From: Streptomyces sp. NBC_00224
GTDB taxonomy: Bacteria > Actinomycetota > Actinomycetes > Streptomycetales > Streptomycetaceae
Reading direction: 5' to 3'
Assembly (NCBI RefSeq): GCF_041435195.1
Contig: NZ_CP108106.1
Coordinates: 5,309,501 to 5,373,500 of the forward strand
DNA length: 64,000 bases
Part shown: positions 35,079 through 44,328 of the stretch, piece after piece
How the letters are laid out: each line of letters starts with the position of its first letter
Position numbering within the stretch: the first letter of the stretch is position 1
The notes under the pieces: generated by a model
Database searches by the model: none
Told to the model about the DNA's origin: nothing
What the model saw: the letters and a program-made list of their open reading frames with translations, nothing else
Program-made: the position numbers and the translations under genes

Positions 35079-35343
35079 TTCGACTGCGACCCGTCGCTGG
35101 CTGGGCGCGCCGTTCCCCGCGCCCCTGGCGGGGTTGCCCCCGAGCTTGGCCGAAAGTCGCTCACCCGACGGGGTTTAGGGGCGCGAGGAACTGCGCGACC
35201 AGCCCAAAACGGCCCGCAGCCGAAAGAGGGTTTAGGGGCGCGGGGAACTGCGCGAGCAACCGACCACGGCTCGTAGACGAACTCCGGGCACAGAAGGGGC
35301 GCGGGGAACTGCGCGACCAGCCCACCACCGGCCCGCAGAGGAC
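35079..35343. repeat. array of four 50-bp intergenic repeats
   Basis: Copies at 35079-35126 (plus), 35176-35224 (minus), 35233-35282 (minus) and 35294-35343 (minus) fill the 289-base gap between the convergent glsA and GNAT genes. The three minus copies are head to tail with spacings of about 10 bases, each differing slightly in the variable middle. This is the largest cluster in the window. Confidence 0.88.
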
Positions 35344-35362
35344 CTCCGGGCCAAGACGGCCG

Positions 35363-35926
35363 TCACAGCGACAGCCGGAAGCAATACCCCTTCCGCCCAC
35401 CCACCGGCGTCACAAACGTCTCCCCCAACCGCATCCCCAGCCGCCGCGTCACGGCGACGGACCGCTCGTTCCGGGCGTCGACCATCGCCACCACACCCTC
35501 CACCCCCGCCGCCCGCACCCGCTCAAGAGTGGCCCGGGCCGCAGCCGTCGCGTACCCCTGGCCCCACGCGGACCGGGCCAGCCGCCACCCGATCTCCACC
35601 TCCCCCACCGGCCCCCACGCATGGGGCCACGGCTGCGCCCCGGTGAAGCCGAGCACCCGGTCGTCCTCCCCAAGGAGGGTCCAGAGGCAGAACCCCCGCT
35701 CCGCGTCGTGCTTGCGCTGCCGCGCCGTCAGCTCCTCGTACACCGACAGCTCCGCCGCCGCACCCCCGTGGAACTCCATGACCTCCGGGTCGTCGAACAC
35801 CTCGTGCCACGCGTACGCGTCCTCCTCGGTCGGCACGCGCAGCCGTACGACGGGCAAGGACGGCAAGGACGGCAAGGTCGGCGGGGACGGCAGGGACGGC
35901 GGGGACTTCTCCTCGGACAAGCTCAT
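35363..35926 (-). CDS. GNAT-family N-acetyltransferase (RimJ/RimL type)
   Basis: 187 residues. After a low-complexity Pro/Ser/Leu leader (residues 7-24) comes the GNAT domain. VVRLRVPTEEDAYAWHEVFD is the typical RimJ/RimL start, and the acetyl-CoA loop is SAWGQGYATAA (about 132-142) followed by RNERSVAVTRRLGM. The acceptor is unknown. The leader is encoded by an unstable 9-bp repeat (35852-35906). Start at 35926 chosen for length; it is divergent from the menaquinone-reductase-like gene. Confidence 0.85.
   Translation of the reverse strand: MSLSEEKSPPSLPSPPTLPSLPSLPVVRLRVPTEEDAYAWHEVFDDPEVMEFHGGAAAELSVYEELTARQRKHDAERGFCLWTLLGEDDRVLGFTGAQPWPHAWGPVGEVEIGWRLARSAWGQGYATAAARATLERVRAAGVEGVVAMVDARNERSVAVTRRLGMRLGETFVTPVGGRKGYCFRLSL
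35852..35906 (-). repeat. 9-bp tandem repeat inside the GNAT gene
   Basis: About six imperfect units of GGCAAGGAC on the plus strand, encoding the PSLPSLPTLP-type leader on the minus strand. Copy number changes would keep the frame. Confidence 0.8.
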
Positions 35927-36026
35927 GGCGGGGCAACCCTTCGCGATAACGATCAACAGCCACCCATAGACTGCACAAGTCCCGTGCTTTCCGGCACGCA
36001 AAATCGAGTCTTCGGGAGAACCCGCT

Positions 36027-37313
36027 GTGATCGAGCCCCTCTCCGAGCACACCGCGGACGTGATCGTCGTCGGGGCCGGCCCCGCCGGATCGACGACCGC
36101 GTACTACCTGGCCAAGGCCGGACTCGACGTACTGCTGCTGGAGAAGACCGCCTTCCCGCGCGAGAAGGTGTGCGGCGACGGGCTGACCCCGCGGGCCACC
36201 AAGCAGCTGGTCGCCATGGGCATCGACATCTCCGAAGAGGCCGGCTGGCTGCGGAACAAGGGCCTGCGCATCATCGGCGGCGGCGTCCGGCTCCAGCTGG
36301 ACTGGCCGGAGCTCGCCAGCTACCCCGACTACGGACTCGTCCGCAAGCGCGACGACTTCGACGAGCAACTGGCCCGCCAGGCGCAGAAGGCCGGGGCGCG
36401 GCTGTACGAGCGGTGCAACGTCGGCAGCCCGATCATCGACGACCGCACCGGCCGCATCACCGGCGTCAACGCCAAGCTGGGGGAGGAGAAGCGGGAAGTC
36501 ACCTTCCACGCGCCGCTCGTCGTCGCCGCCGACGGCAACTCCACCCGGCTCTCCCTCGCGATGGGCCTGCACCGCCGCGAGGACCGCCCGATGGGCGTGG
36601 CCGTACGGACGTACTTCGAGTCGCCCCGCCACGACGACGACTACCTGGAGTCCTGGCTTGAGCTGTGGGACCGGCGCGGGCCCGGCGAGGACCGGCTGCT
36701 GCCCGGCTACGGCTGGATCTTCGGCATGGGCGACGGCACCTCCAACGTCGGCCTCGGCGTGCTCAACACCTCCGACTCCTTCAAGGAGCTGGACTGGCGC
36801 GAGGTCCTCAAGGCCTGGTGCGCCTCGATGCCCGAGGACTGGGGCTACACCCCCGAGAACATGACCGGCCCGATCCGCGGCGCCGCGCTCCCCATGGCCT
36901 TCAACCGCCAGCCGCACTACACCAAGGGCCTGTTGCTGGTGGGTGACGCGGGCGGCCTGGTCAACCCGTTCAACGGCGAGGGCATCGCATACGCCATGGA
37001 ATCGGGGCAGATCGTCGCGGACGTCATCGTCCAGGCGCACGCCCGCGCGACCCCGGCCCAGCGCGAGCTGGCCCTGCACAATTACCCGAAGATCCTCAAG
37101 GACACCTACGGCGGCTACTACACGCTGGGCCGCGCCTTCGTGAAGCTCATCGGCAACCCGAAGGTCATGAAGATCGCGACGCAGCGCGGTCTGACCCACC
37201 CGCTGTTGATGAAGTTCACGCTGAAGATGCTCGCGAACCTGACCGACCCCACGGGCGGCGACGCGATGGACCGCATCATCAACGGCCTCTCGAAGGTGGC
37301 TCCCAAGTCCTGA
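36027..37313 (+). CDS. menJ: geranylgeranyl reductase-family flavoprotein, MenJ-like menaquinone reductase
   Basis: 428 residues from GTG. FAD-binding GAGPAGSTTAYYLAKAG (about 15-31), CGDGLTPRA (about 52-60) and GDAGGLVNPFNGEGIAYAMESG (in two parts, about 307-328) are typical of the geranylgeranyl reductase family. In mycobacteria the homologue MenJ saturates one isoprene unit of menaquinone; Streptomyces make partly saturated MK-9, which fits. Archaeal-type lipid reduction is the alternative but unlikely here. Ends at a strong bidirectional terminator. Confidence 0.82.
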   Translation: MIEPLSEHTADVIVVGAGPAGSTTAYYLAKAGLDVLLLEKTAFPREKVCGDGLTPRATKQLVAMGIDISEEAGWLRNKGLRIIGGGVRLQLDWPELASYPDYGLVRKRDDFDEQLARQAQKAGARLYERCNVGSPIIDDRTGRITGVNAKLGEEKREVTFHAPLVVAADGNSTRLSLAMGLHRREDRPMGVAVRTYFESPRHDDDYLESWLELWDRRGPGEDRLLPGYGWIFGMGDGTSNVGLGVLNTSDSFKELDWREVLKAWCASMPEDWGYTPENMTGPIRGAALPMAFNRQPHYTKGLLLVGDAGGLVNPFNGEGIAYAMESGQIVADVIVQAHARATPAQRELALHNYPKILKDTYGGYYTLGRAFVKLIGNPKVMKIATQRGLTHPLLMKFTLKMLANLTDPTGGDAMDRIINGLSKVAPKS

Positions 37314-37381
37314 GAGGCCCTGAGAAGGCCTGAGAAGCCCTGAGCGCGTCTCGTGCGCCGCTCGTACCGGCTCGTATCGGC

Positions 37382-37423
37382 AGAAGGGCCGGTGCCCCCT
37401 CTTCGGGGAGCACCGGCCCTTCT
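37382..37423. terminator. bidirectional terminator
   Basis: AGAAGGGCCGGTGC pairs with GCACCGGCCCTTCT, with an inner CCCC/GGGG pairing. It separates the convergent menJ-like and NlpC/P60 genes. Confidence 0.88.
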
Positions 37424-37455
37424 GTGCGTCTGTGAGCGCCAGGACTGGAGCAGGA

Positions 37456-38274
37456 CTAGAGAACGCGGACCGCGCCGCTCGGCTTGTCCCAGTCCATGCC
37501 GCGCTCGACCACACCGGTCGAGGAGTTCTGCGCGCCGACGAACTTGCCGCCGCCCACGTAGATCGCCACGTGGTACGCGGAGCCCGCGCCGCCCCAGTAC
37601 AGGATGTCGCCCGCCTGGAGGTTGGAGAGGGAGACCTGGCGGCCCGCGGTCGACTGGTCCTGCGAGACGCGGGGGAGGTCGATGCCCACCTGGCGGTACG
37701 CGGCCTGCACGAGGCCCGAGCAGTCGTACGCGCTGGAGCCCGTGGCTCCCGACACGTACGCCTTGCCGACCTGCGCCAGCGCGAAGTTCACGATGGTGGC
37801 GGCCGAACCCGTCGCGGTGGAGGACGAGGTGGTGGAGCTGCTGCCACCGGTCGACGTGCTCAGGGTGGTGCGCGCGGAGGAGCGGGAGGCGCGCTCGGCG
37901 GCGGCCTCTTCCTTCGCCTTGGCCTCGGCCTCGGCCTTCTTCTCCGCCTCGGCCTTGGCGTCCGCGTCGGCCTTGGCCTTCTTGGCGACCTTGGCGGCGC
38001 TGGAGGCGGCCGCGTTCTGCTGGGCCTTCAGCTGGAGGTCGGTGGCGACCTGCTGGGTGGCCTCGGCGGAAGCGGCGGCGGTGCTCGCGAGCCCGGTCGT
38101 GAGCGTGGGCATCTCGATGGTCTCGGTCACCGGCTGGGCGGCCTGCGCCTGACCTGTGGCGCCTGCCACCGCGATGGTGCTGAGGACGCCACCGGCAACT
38201 CCGGCACGGAGCGCGAGCTTCGAGGCGCTGCGGCGGGGCTTCCGGTGGCTGGGTATGTGAGCGGTGTGGGACAT
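37456..38274 (-). CDS. secreted NlpC/P60 peptidoglycan hydrolase
   Basis: 272 residues. The N-terminal signal peptide (about 1-45, hydrophobic core LALRAGVAGGVLSTIAVAGA) leads to a central Ala/Lys/Glu-rich coiled coil (about 85-135). A Ser/Thr linker follows, then a C-terminal NlpC/P60 domain (about 155-272). The catalytic Cys is in YDCSGL (near 184), the His in YHVAIYVG (near 234), with a polar third residue expected shortly after. Such enzymes cut the D-Glu to diamino-acid bond in stem peptides during growth or sporulation. ATG at 38274 has only a weak ribosome-binding site. It shares a long divergent regulatory region with nuoA. Confidence 0.9.
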   Translation of the reverse strand: MSHTAHIPSHRKPRRSASKLALRAGVAGGVLSTIAVAGATGQAQAAQPVTETIEMPTLTTGLASTAAASAEATQQVATDLQLKAQQNAAASSAAKVAKKAKADADAKAEAEKKAEAEAKAKEEAAAERASRSSARTTLSTSTGGSSSTTSSSTATGSAATIVNFALAQVGKAYVSGATGSSAYDCSGLVQAAYRQVGIDLPRVSQDQSTAGRQVSLSNLQAGDILYWGGAGSAYHVAIYVGGGKFVGAQNSSTGVVERGMDWDKPSGAVRVL

Positions 38275-39080
38275 GAGGACAACCGCTATCAGGGGTTCAC
38301 GGTTCCCTTCAAGAAACGTGTGCTGCGCCACAGTTGCGGTCGGAACGGACGAATCCGCTTCCTCTGAGCCCTTATTGACGCCGTAACGGGCAATACGGGC
38401 ATGCGTGATCAGGGCTGTGATCATGTGGTTTTTATAAATAGTCCGAATTGCCTGGCGCCTACCATCCGTTCACACCGTTGGCCAAGCCCGGTTTAATCGG
38501 TGACGGATTCGTGTGACGCAGGTCACTTCGTATCCGCCCGTCGGCCGTCCCGTGACCGGCTCGTGATCAACGAGGCGCGGGTGGGGTGGCGGGGGCGGTC
38601 GGCCCGGAGTCGGTTCTAGATCACTTCGAGCCGATCCGGGGCGGTCCCGGATCGATCCGGAGTTCGTGAACGCGTGCACAGGTCCACCCTCCGGCGAAGC
38701 CCTCACCCGCATGAGTGAGCCGCGATCCCTTACCACTCGAACGAGTCCATCGCCAATTTGCCTGTAGGGCCCATGTCTTGATAGTGCCGCACCCCTTGCG
38801 ACCAGCGGTAACAGGAGTAGATGCTACGCCTTGTGATCACTCGGCCGCTTCGGGTGTGAAGATCACTGCTCATCCGACTTCATGATCCTTCGTCAGGTGG
38901 TGGAGATCACAAAGCCGTTGGCGTACCCCGTGTCGCAGATCACAGACCACCAGGCATAAGATGCGGGGCAGTCGGGCTTGTGAACTGCCTCACATGTGCG
39001 CGATCTTCGCGCGGCGAGGGGGTGGCAGCGATGCCCGTGTGCGGTCCAACGGTCAAGGACGACTGGAAGGAGCGAGGAGC
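38275..39080. promoter_or_regulatory. long divergent regulatory region of the NlpC/P60 gene and the nuo operon
   Basis: 806 bases without a gene and notably A/T-richer than the window. It holds at least eight GATC-centred elements: TGATCA at 38406, 38419 and 38564; TAGATCAC near 38617; GATCAC at 38835, 38861, 38905 and 38938. There is also a TGTGA-N6-TCACA operator at 38979-38994 and a possible -10 (TAAGAT, 38957-38962). I looked for the ydaO c-di-AMP riboswitch that precedes some NlpC/P60 genes and do not see its conserved core. Confidence 0.7.
38978..38995. promoter_or_regulatory. TGTGA-N6-TCACA operator upstream of nuoA (Crp- or Rex-type)
   Basis: TTGTGAACTGCCTCACAT contains a perfect Crp palindrome (TGTGA, six bases, TCACA) and a slightly imperfect Rex site (TTGTGAA with CTCACAT). 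It lies about 16 bases after a TAAGAT -10 candidate and 85 bases before nuoA. NADH-responsive Rex is a sensible controller for NADH dehydrogenase; Crp is equally compatible with the sequence. Confidence 0.55.
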
Positions 39081-39440
39081 GTGAATGCCTACGCGCCCAT
39101 CCTCGTGCTCGGCGCCCTAGGGGCTGGGTTTGCGATCTTCTCCGTGGTCATGGCCACGCTTATCGGCCCAAAAAGGTATAACCGGGCGAAACTTGAGGCG
39201 TACGAGTGCGGTATCGAACCGACGCCCACGCCGGCCGGAGGCGGCCGCTTCCCCATCAAGTACTACCTGACGGCGATGCTCTTCATCGTCTTCGACATCG
39301 AGATCGTCTTCCTCTACCCCTGGGCCGTCACCTTCGACGCCCTGGGGGTTTTCGGGCTCGTGGAGATGCTGCTCTTCGTGCTCACCGTCTTCGTCGCCTA
39401 CGCGTACGTGTGGCGGCGCGGCGGCCTGGAATGGGACTGA
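39081..39440 (+). CDS. nuoA: NADH-quinone oxidoreductase subunit A
   Basis: 119 residues from GTG after a GGAGCGAGGAGC ribosome-binding stretch. Three membrane helices (about 5-30, 62-84, 88-110) with the conserved KLEAYECGIEP loop facing the quinone site and FDIEIVFLYPW. First gene of the nuoA-N operon encoding proton-pumping complex I; NuoA helps form the quinone channel with NuoH. Confidence 0.96.
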   Translation: MNAYAPILVLGALGAGFAIFSVVMATLIGPKRYNRAKLEAYECGIEPTPTPAGGGRFPIKYYLTAMLFIVFDIEIVFLYPWAVTFDALGVFGLVEMLLFVLTVFVAYAYVWRRGGLEWD

Positions 39441-39457
39441 GGGGCTGAGGGGCACCT

Positions 39458-40012
39458 ATGGGACTCGAAGAGAAACTGCCGAGCGGCTTTCTGCTGACCA
39501 CCGTCGAACAGGCCGCGGGCTGGGTGCGCAAGGCGTCCGTCTTCCCCGCCACCTTCGGCCTGGCCTGCTGCGCCATCGAGATGATGACGACGGGCGCCGG
39601 CCGGTACGACCTGGCCCGCTTCGGCATGGAGGTCTTCCGCGGCTCACCGCGCCAGGCGGACCTGATGATCGTGGCGGGCCGGGTCAGCCAGAAGATGGCC
39701 CCGGTCCTGCGGCAGGTCTACGACCAGATGCCCAACCCCAAGTGGGTCATCTCCATGGGGGTTTGCGCATCATCGGGCGGAATGTTCAACAATTACGCGA
39801 TTGTGCAGGGCGTTGACCACATTGTGCCGGTCGATATCTATTTGCCCGGTTGCCCGCCCCGGCCCGAGATGCTGATCGACGCGATCCTCAAGCTCCACCA
39901 GAAGATCCAGGGCTCCAAGCTCGGGGTGAACGCGGAGGAAGCCGCCCGCGAGGCGGAGGAGGCCGCCCTCAAGGCGCTGCCCACCATTGAGATGAAGGGG
40001 CTGCTGCGGTGA
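39458..40012 (+). CDS. nuoB: NADH-quinone oxidoreductase subunit B
   Basis: 184 residues. It carries the terminal 4Fe-4S cluster N2 next to the quinone: C37 and C38 (LACCAIEMM), C103 ([10 protein letters not shown]) and C132 (LPGCPPRPE). All four ligands are present. The C-terminal tail is Ala/Glu-rich. Codons around 39760-39860 end in A or T much more often than in the rest of the operon. It overlaps nuoC by four bases. Confidence 0.96.
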   Translation: MGLEEKLPSGFLLTTVEQAAGWVRKASVFPATFGLACCAIEMMTTGAGRYDLARFGMEVFRGSPRQADLMIVAGRVSQKMAPVLRQVYDQMPNPKWVISMGVCASSGGMFNNYAIVQGVDHIVPVDIYLPGCPPRPEMLIDAILKLHQKIQGSKLGVNAEEAAREAEEAALKALPTIEMKGLLR

Positions 40013-40734
40013 GCGACGACCGTACTCCCGAGGCGCCGGAGAACGGCGGCCTGCCCGCCCAGCGCGACGACACCGGCGACGTCATCGGCGTCCGCAAGGG
40101 CATGTTCGGCGCGGCCAACGGCGGCGACACCAGCGGCTACGGCGGCCTGGTGCGCACCGTGACCCTGCCGGGCGCCTCCTCCCGCCCCTACGGCGGCTGG
40201 TTCGACGAGGTGGCCGACGAACTCGAAGGCGCCCTGGAGGAGCAGGACCTGCTCCCCGAGAACGCCATCGAGAAGACGGTCGTCGACCGCGACGAGCTCA
40301 CCTTCCACATCGCGCGCGAGCACCTCGTACGCGTGGCACGCACCCTGCGCGACGACCCGGCCCTGCGCTTCGAGCTCTGCACGGGTGTCAGCGGCGTCCA
40401 CTTCCTGGGCGACAAGGGCCGCGAGCTGCACGCCGTCTACCACCTGCGCTCGCTCACCCACGGCCGGCTGATCCGCCTCGAAGTCACCGCCCCGGACAGC
40501 GATCCGCACATCCCGTCGCTGGTCGGCGTCTATCCGACCAACGACTGGCACGAGCGCGAGACCTACGACTTCTTCGGCCTGGTCTTCGACGGCCACCCCG
40601 CCCTCACCCGGATCATGATGCCGGACGACTGGCAGGGCTTCCCGCAGCGCAAGGACTACCCCCTCGGCGGTATCCCCGTCGAGTACAAGGGCGCCCAGAT
40701 CCCGGCTCCGGACCAGCGGAGGTCGTACAGCTGA
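40009..40734 (+). CDS. nuoC: NADH-quinone oxidoreductase subunit C
   Basis: 241 residues from GTG. The NuoC 30-kDa-subunit signature is visible as [19 protein letters not shown] (about 176-194), followed by [19 protein letters not shown]. The N-terminal 60 residues are a poorly conserved, Gly-rich extension. It is separate from NuoD, unlike the enterobacterial fusion. The stop overlaps the nuoD start. Confidence 0.95.
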   Translation: MSDDRTPEAPENGGLPAQRDDTGDVIGVRKGMFGAANGGDTSGYGGLVRTVTLPGASSRPYGGWFDEVADELEGALEEQDLLPENAIEKTVVDRDELTFHIAREHLVRVARTLRDDPALRFELCTGVSGVHFLGDKGRELHAVYHLRSLTHGRLIRLEVTAPDSDPHIPSLVGVYPTNDWHERETYDFFGLVFDGHPALTRIMMPDDWQGFPQRKDYPLGGIPVEYKGAQIPAPDQRRSYS

Positions 40735-42068
40735 TGAACACCGACAGCGCAACTTCGCGTGCTTCCGCCAGGGAGACGACGGAGGGGACCGTATATACGG
40801 TCACCGGCGGCGACTGGGACGAGATCGCCCGCACTGCCGCCCGCGCCGACGACGAGCGCATCGTCGTCAACATGGGCCCCCAGCACCCCTCCACGCACGG
40901 CGTGCTCCGCCTCATCCTGGAGATCGACGGCGAGACGGTCACCGAGGCCCGCTGCGGCATCGGCTATCTGCACACCGGCATCGAGAAGAACCTCGAATTC
41001 CGCAACTGGACGCAGGGCACCACCTTCGTCACGCGCATGGACTATCTGACGCCGTTCTTCAACGAGACGGCGTACTGCCTGGGCGTGGAGAAGCTGCTCG
41101 GCATCACCGACCAGATCCCCGACCGCGCCTCGGTCATCCGGGTGCTCCTGATGGAGCTGAACCGGATCTCCTCGCACCTGGTCTGCATCGCCACCGGCGG
41201 TATGGAGCTGGGCGCGACCACGATCATGATCTACGGCTTCCGCGACCGCGAACTCATCCTCGACGTCTTCGAGCTCATCACCGGTCTGCGGATGAACCAC
41301 GCGTTCGTCCGCCCCGGCGGGCTCGCCCAGGACCTTCCCCCGGGCGCGGTGGACCAGCTCCGCGAGTTCGTGAAGACGATGAAGAAGAACCTGCCGGAGT
41401 ACGACAAGCTCGCCACCGGCAACCCGATCTTCAAGGCCCGTATGCAGGACGTCGGGTACCTCGACCTGACCGGCTGCATGGCGCTCGGCGCGACAGGACC
41501 GATCCTGCGCTCCGCGGGCCTGCCGCACGACCTGCGCAAGACCGACCCGTACTGCGGCTACGAGACCTATGACTTCGAGGTCCCCACCGCCGACAGCTGC
41601 GACGCCTACGGCCGCTTCCTGGTGCGCCTGGAGGAGATGCGCCAGTCGCTGCGGATCGTCGAGCAGTGCCTGGACCGCCTGGAGCCCGGCCCGGTCATGG
41701 TCGCCGACAAGAAGATCGCCTGGCCCGCCCAGCTCGCGCTCGGCCCGGACGGACTCGGCAACTCCCTCGACCACATCAAGAAGATCATGGGCACCTCCAT
41801 GGAGTCCCTGATCCACCACTTCAAGCTGGTGACCGAGGGCTTCCGGGTCCCCGTCGGACAGACGTACGCGGCTGTCGAGTCGCCCAAGGGCGAGCTCGGG
41901 GTGCACGTCGTGAGCGACGGCGGCACCCGCCCCTACCGGGTCCACTTCCGCGACCCGTCCTTCACCAATCTCCAGGCCATGGCGGCGATGTGCGAGGGCG
42001 GCCAGGTCGCCGACGTCATCGTCGCCGTCGCGTCCATCGACCCCGTGATGGGAGGCGTCGACCGGTGA
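40734..42068 (+). CDS. nuoD: NADH-quinone oxidoreductase subunit D
   Basis: 444 residues. The 49-kDa subunit forms the quinone pocket with Nuo[21 protein letters not shown] (about 46-65) holds the quinone-binding His, then GYLHTGIEK and the C-terminal [20 protein letters not shown]. An N-terminal extension of about 40 residues precedes the conserved part. It ends in a GTGA overlap with nuoE. Confidence 0.96.
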   Translation: MNTDSATSRASARETTEGTVYTVTGGDWDEIARTAARADDERIVVNMGPQHPSTHGVLRLILEIDGETVTEARCGIGYLHTGIEKNLEFRNWTQGTTFVTRMDYLTPFFNETAYCLGVEKLLGITDQIPDRASVIRVLLMELNRISSHLVCIATGGMELGATTIMIYGFRDRELILDVFELITGLRMNHAFVRPGGLAQDLPPGAVDQLREFVKTMKKNLPEYDKLATGNPIFKARMQDVGYLDLTGCMALGATGPILRSAGLPHDLRKTDPYCGYETYDFEVPTADSCDAYGRFLVRLEEMRQSLRIVEQCLDRLEPGPVMVADKKIAWPAQLALGPDGLGNSLDHIKKIMGTSMESLIHHFKLVTEGFRVPVGQTYAAVESPKGELGVHVVSDGGTRPYRVHFRDPSFTNLQAMAAMCEGGQVADVIVAVASIDPVMGGVDR

Positions 42069-42958
42069 CCGAGACCACGCCGACGAGCCTGGGCATGCCC
42101 CAGCTGCCCGCGCCCGATTTCCCGGCCGACGTCCGCGCCCGGCTCGAAGCGGACGCCAAGGAGGTCATCGCCCGCTACCCGGACAGCCGCTCCGCGCTGC
42201 TGCCCCTGCTGCACCTCGTGCAGTCGGAGGAGGGCCATGTCTCCCGCACCGGGATGCGCTTCTGCGCCGAGATGCTGGACCTCACGACCGCCGAGGTGAC
42301 CGCCGTCGCCACCTTCTACACGATGTACCGGCGCAAGCCCTCCGGCGACTACCAGGTGGGCGTCTGCACCAACACCCTGTGCGCGGTGATGGGCGGGGAC
42401 GCCATCTTCGACGAGCTCAAGCGCCACCTCGGCGTCGGCAACGACGAGACCACCACCGACGGCAAGGTGACTCTCGAACACATCGAGTGCAACGCCGCCT
42501 GCGACTTCGCGCCCGTGGTGATGGTCAACTGGGAGTTCTTCGACAACCAGACTCCAGAGTCGGCCAAGCGCCTGGTCGACGACCTGCGCGCGGGCAGGCC
42601 GGTGGAGCCCACCCGAGGGGCTCCGATCTGCACCTACAAGGAGACCGCCCGGATCCTGGCCGGCTTCCCCGACGAGCGCCCCGGCGCCGTCGCGGCGAGC
42701 GGCGGCGCGGGCCCGGCCTCCCTGGTCGGTCTGCGCCTGGCGAAGGGCGAGACCCCGCACCCGCGCGTGGTCCACCCGCGCGGCGAGGGCCCCCGCGACG
42801 AACCGCAGCCCGGCTCCGAGCACCTGAGCTCGCATGCCCACCCGTCACCCGACCACCGCCCCTCAACGAGTCCCTCCGGGACGCCGAATACCTCGCAGCA
42901 GACCTCTGCGTCCGACCCCGCGCACCCGGCGGGCCCGGTCGACGAGGAGGGGGAGTGA
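42065..42958 (+). CDS. nuoE: NADH-quinone oxidoreductase subunit E with Pro/Ser-rich tail
   Basis: 297 residues from GTG. The thioredoxin-like 2Fe-2S (N1a) domain covers about 15-200, with ligands in CTNTLC and CNAACD. After about residue 200 a tail of nearly 95 residues is rich in Pro, Ser, Gly and His and is absent from most NuoE proteins. It is likely disordered and its role unknown. Works with NuoF in the NADH-oxidising module. The stop overlaps the nuoF start region. Confidence 0.94.
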   Translation: MTETTPTSLGMPQLPAPDFPADVRARLEADAKEVIARYPDSRSALLPLLHLVQSEEGHVSRTGMRFCAEMLDLTTAEVTAVATFYTMYRRKPSGDYQVGVCTNTLCAVMGGDAIFDELKRHLGVGNDETTTDGKVTLEHIECNAACDFAPVVMVNWEFFDNQTPESAKRLVDDLRAGRPVEPTRGAPICTYKETARILAGFPDERPGAVAASGGAGPASLVGLRLAKGETPHPRVVHPRGEGPRDEPQPGSEHLSSHAHPSPDHRPSTSPSGTPNTSQQTSASDPAHPAGPVDEEGE

Positions 42959-44328
42959 TGACCTTGGCAGCCGAACTGAGTGGGAACGGGAACGGAAGCA
43001 GCCCCGAAAAGCTGCTGGCACCCGTTCTGTCGGCCTTCTGGGACCAGCCCGAATCCTGGACCCTGGAGACCTACCGTCGGCACGACGGCTATGAGGGGCT
43101 GCGCAAGGCCCTGGCCATGTCGCCGGACGACCTCATCGCGTACGTGAAGGACTCCGGGCTGCGCGGCCGGGGCGGCGCGGGCTTCCCCACGGGCATGAAG
43201 TGGCAGTTCATCCCGCAGGGCGATGGCAAACCGCACTATCTAGTTGTCAACGCCGACGAGTCGGAGCCCGGGACCTGCAAGGACATCCCGCTCCTCTTCG
43301 CCAACCCGCATAGCCTCATCGAGGGCATTGTGATCGCCTGTTACGCGATCAGGTCGTCGCACGCGTTCATCTATCTGCGCGGGGAAGTCGTCCCCGTACT
43401 ACGGAGGCTGCACGAGGCCGTGCGGGAGGCCTACGCGGCCGGCTACCTCGGCAAGGACGTCCTGGGCAGCGGTCTCGACCTCGAACTCACCGTGCACGCG
43501 GGCGCGGGCGCGTACATCTGCGGTGAGGAGACCGCCCTGCTGGACTCCTTGGAAGGCCGTCGCGGTCAGCCCCGGCTGCGTCCCCCCTTTCCTGCGGTCG
43601 CCGGTCTCTACGCGTGCCCCACTGTTGTCAATAACGTCGAGTCCATCGCCAGCGTTCCCGCGATCCTCACTCGCGGAAAAGACTGGTTCAAATCGATGGG
43701 GAGCGAGAAGTCGCCCGGCTTCACGCTGTATTCGCTCAGCGGGCACGTCGCCAACCCGGGCCAGTTCGAGGCCCCGCTCGGCATCACGCTGCGCCAGCTG
43801 CTCGACATGAGCGGCGGGATGCGCCCGGGCCACCGGCTCAAGTTCTGGACCCCGGGCGGCTCCTCGACCCCGATGTTCACCGACGAGCACCTCGACGTCC
43901 CGCTGGACTACGAGGGCGTCGGCGCGGCCGGCTCGATGCTGGGCACCAAGGCGCTCCAGTGCTTCGACGAGACCACCTGTGTCGTACGGGCGGTCACCCG
44001 TTGGACCGAGTTCTACGCCCATGAGTCCTGCGGCAAGTGCACACCCTGCCGCGAAGGCACGTACTGGCTCGTCCAGTTGCTCCGCGACATCGAGGCGGGC
44101 AAGGGCGCCATGGGCGACCTCGACAAGCTCAACGACATCGCCGACAACATCAACGGCAAGTCGTTCTGCGCGCTCGGCGACGGCGCCGCCGCGCCCATCT
44201 TCTCCTCGCTCAAGTACTTCCGCGCGGAGTACGAGCAGCACATCACGGGCCGGGGCTGCCCCTTCGACCCGGCCAAGTCGACCCTGTGGGCCGACACCCC
44301 GCACCGCACCACGGAGGTGAACGCATGA
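42958..44328 (+). CDS. nuoF: NADH-quinone oxidoreductase subunit F
   Basis: 456 residues; the ATG at 42958 follows an in-frame GTG at 42955. It binds NADH and FMN ([13 protein letters not shown], about 69-81; [18 protein letters not shown] in the middle). It carries the 4Fe-4S cluster N3 ([12 protein letters not shown] near 360, with a later Cys in KSFCALGDG). NADH electrons enter here. A local patch near 43230-43350 and 43610-43700 uses more A/T-ending codons than its surroundings. Confidence 0.96.
   Translation: MTLAAELSGNGNGSSPEKLLAPVLSAFWDQPESWTLETYRRHDGYEGLRKALAMSPDDLIAYVKDSGLRGRGGAGFPTGMKWQFIPQGDGKPHYLVVNADESEPGTCKDIPLLFANPHSLIEGIVIACYAIRSSHAFIYLRGEVVPVLRRLHEAVREAYAAGYLGKDVLGSGLDLELTVHAGAGAYICGEETALLDSLEGRRGQPRLRPPFPAVAGLYACPTVVNNVESIASVPAILTRGKDWFKSMGSEKSPGFTLYSLSGHVANPGQFEAPLGITLRQLLDMSGGMRPGHRLKFWTPGGSSTPMFTDEHLDVPLDYEGVGAAGSMLGTKALQCFDETTCVVRAVTRWTEFYAHESCGKCTPCREGTYWLVQLLRDIEAGKGAMGDLDKLNDIADNINGKSFCALGDGAAAPIFSSLKYFRAEYEQHITGRGCPFDPAKSTLWADTPHRTTEVNA

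Noticed and set aside
35079..35343. CRISPR array (four similar 50-bp units)
   Set aside because: Units alternate orientation, spacings are about 10 bases, and the same unit occurs singly elsewhere and inside genes; no cas genes. This is the dispersed intergenic repeat.
38275..38700. ydaO-type c-di-AMP riboswitch before the NlpC/P60 gene
   Set aside because: Such riboswitches precede some Streptomyces cell-wall hydrolase genes, but the conserved G/A-rich core blocks are not visible on the minus strand here.
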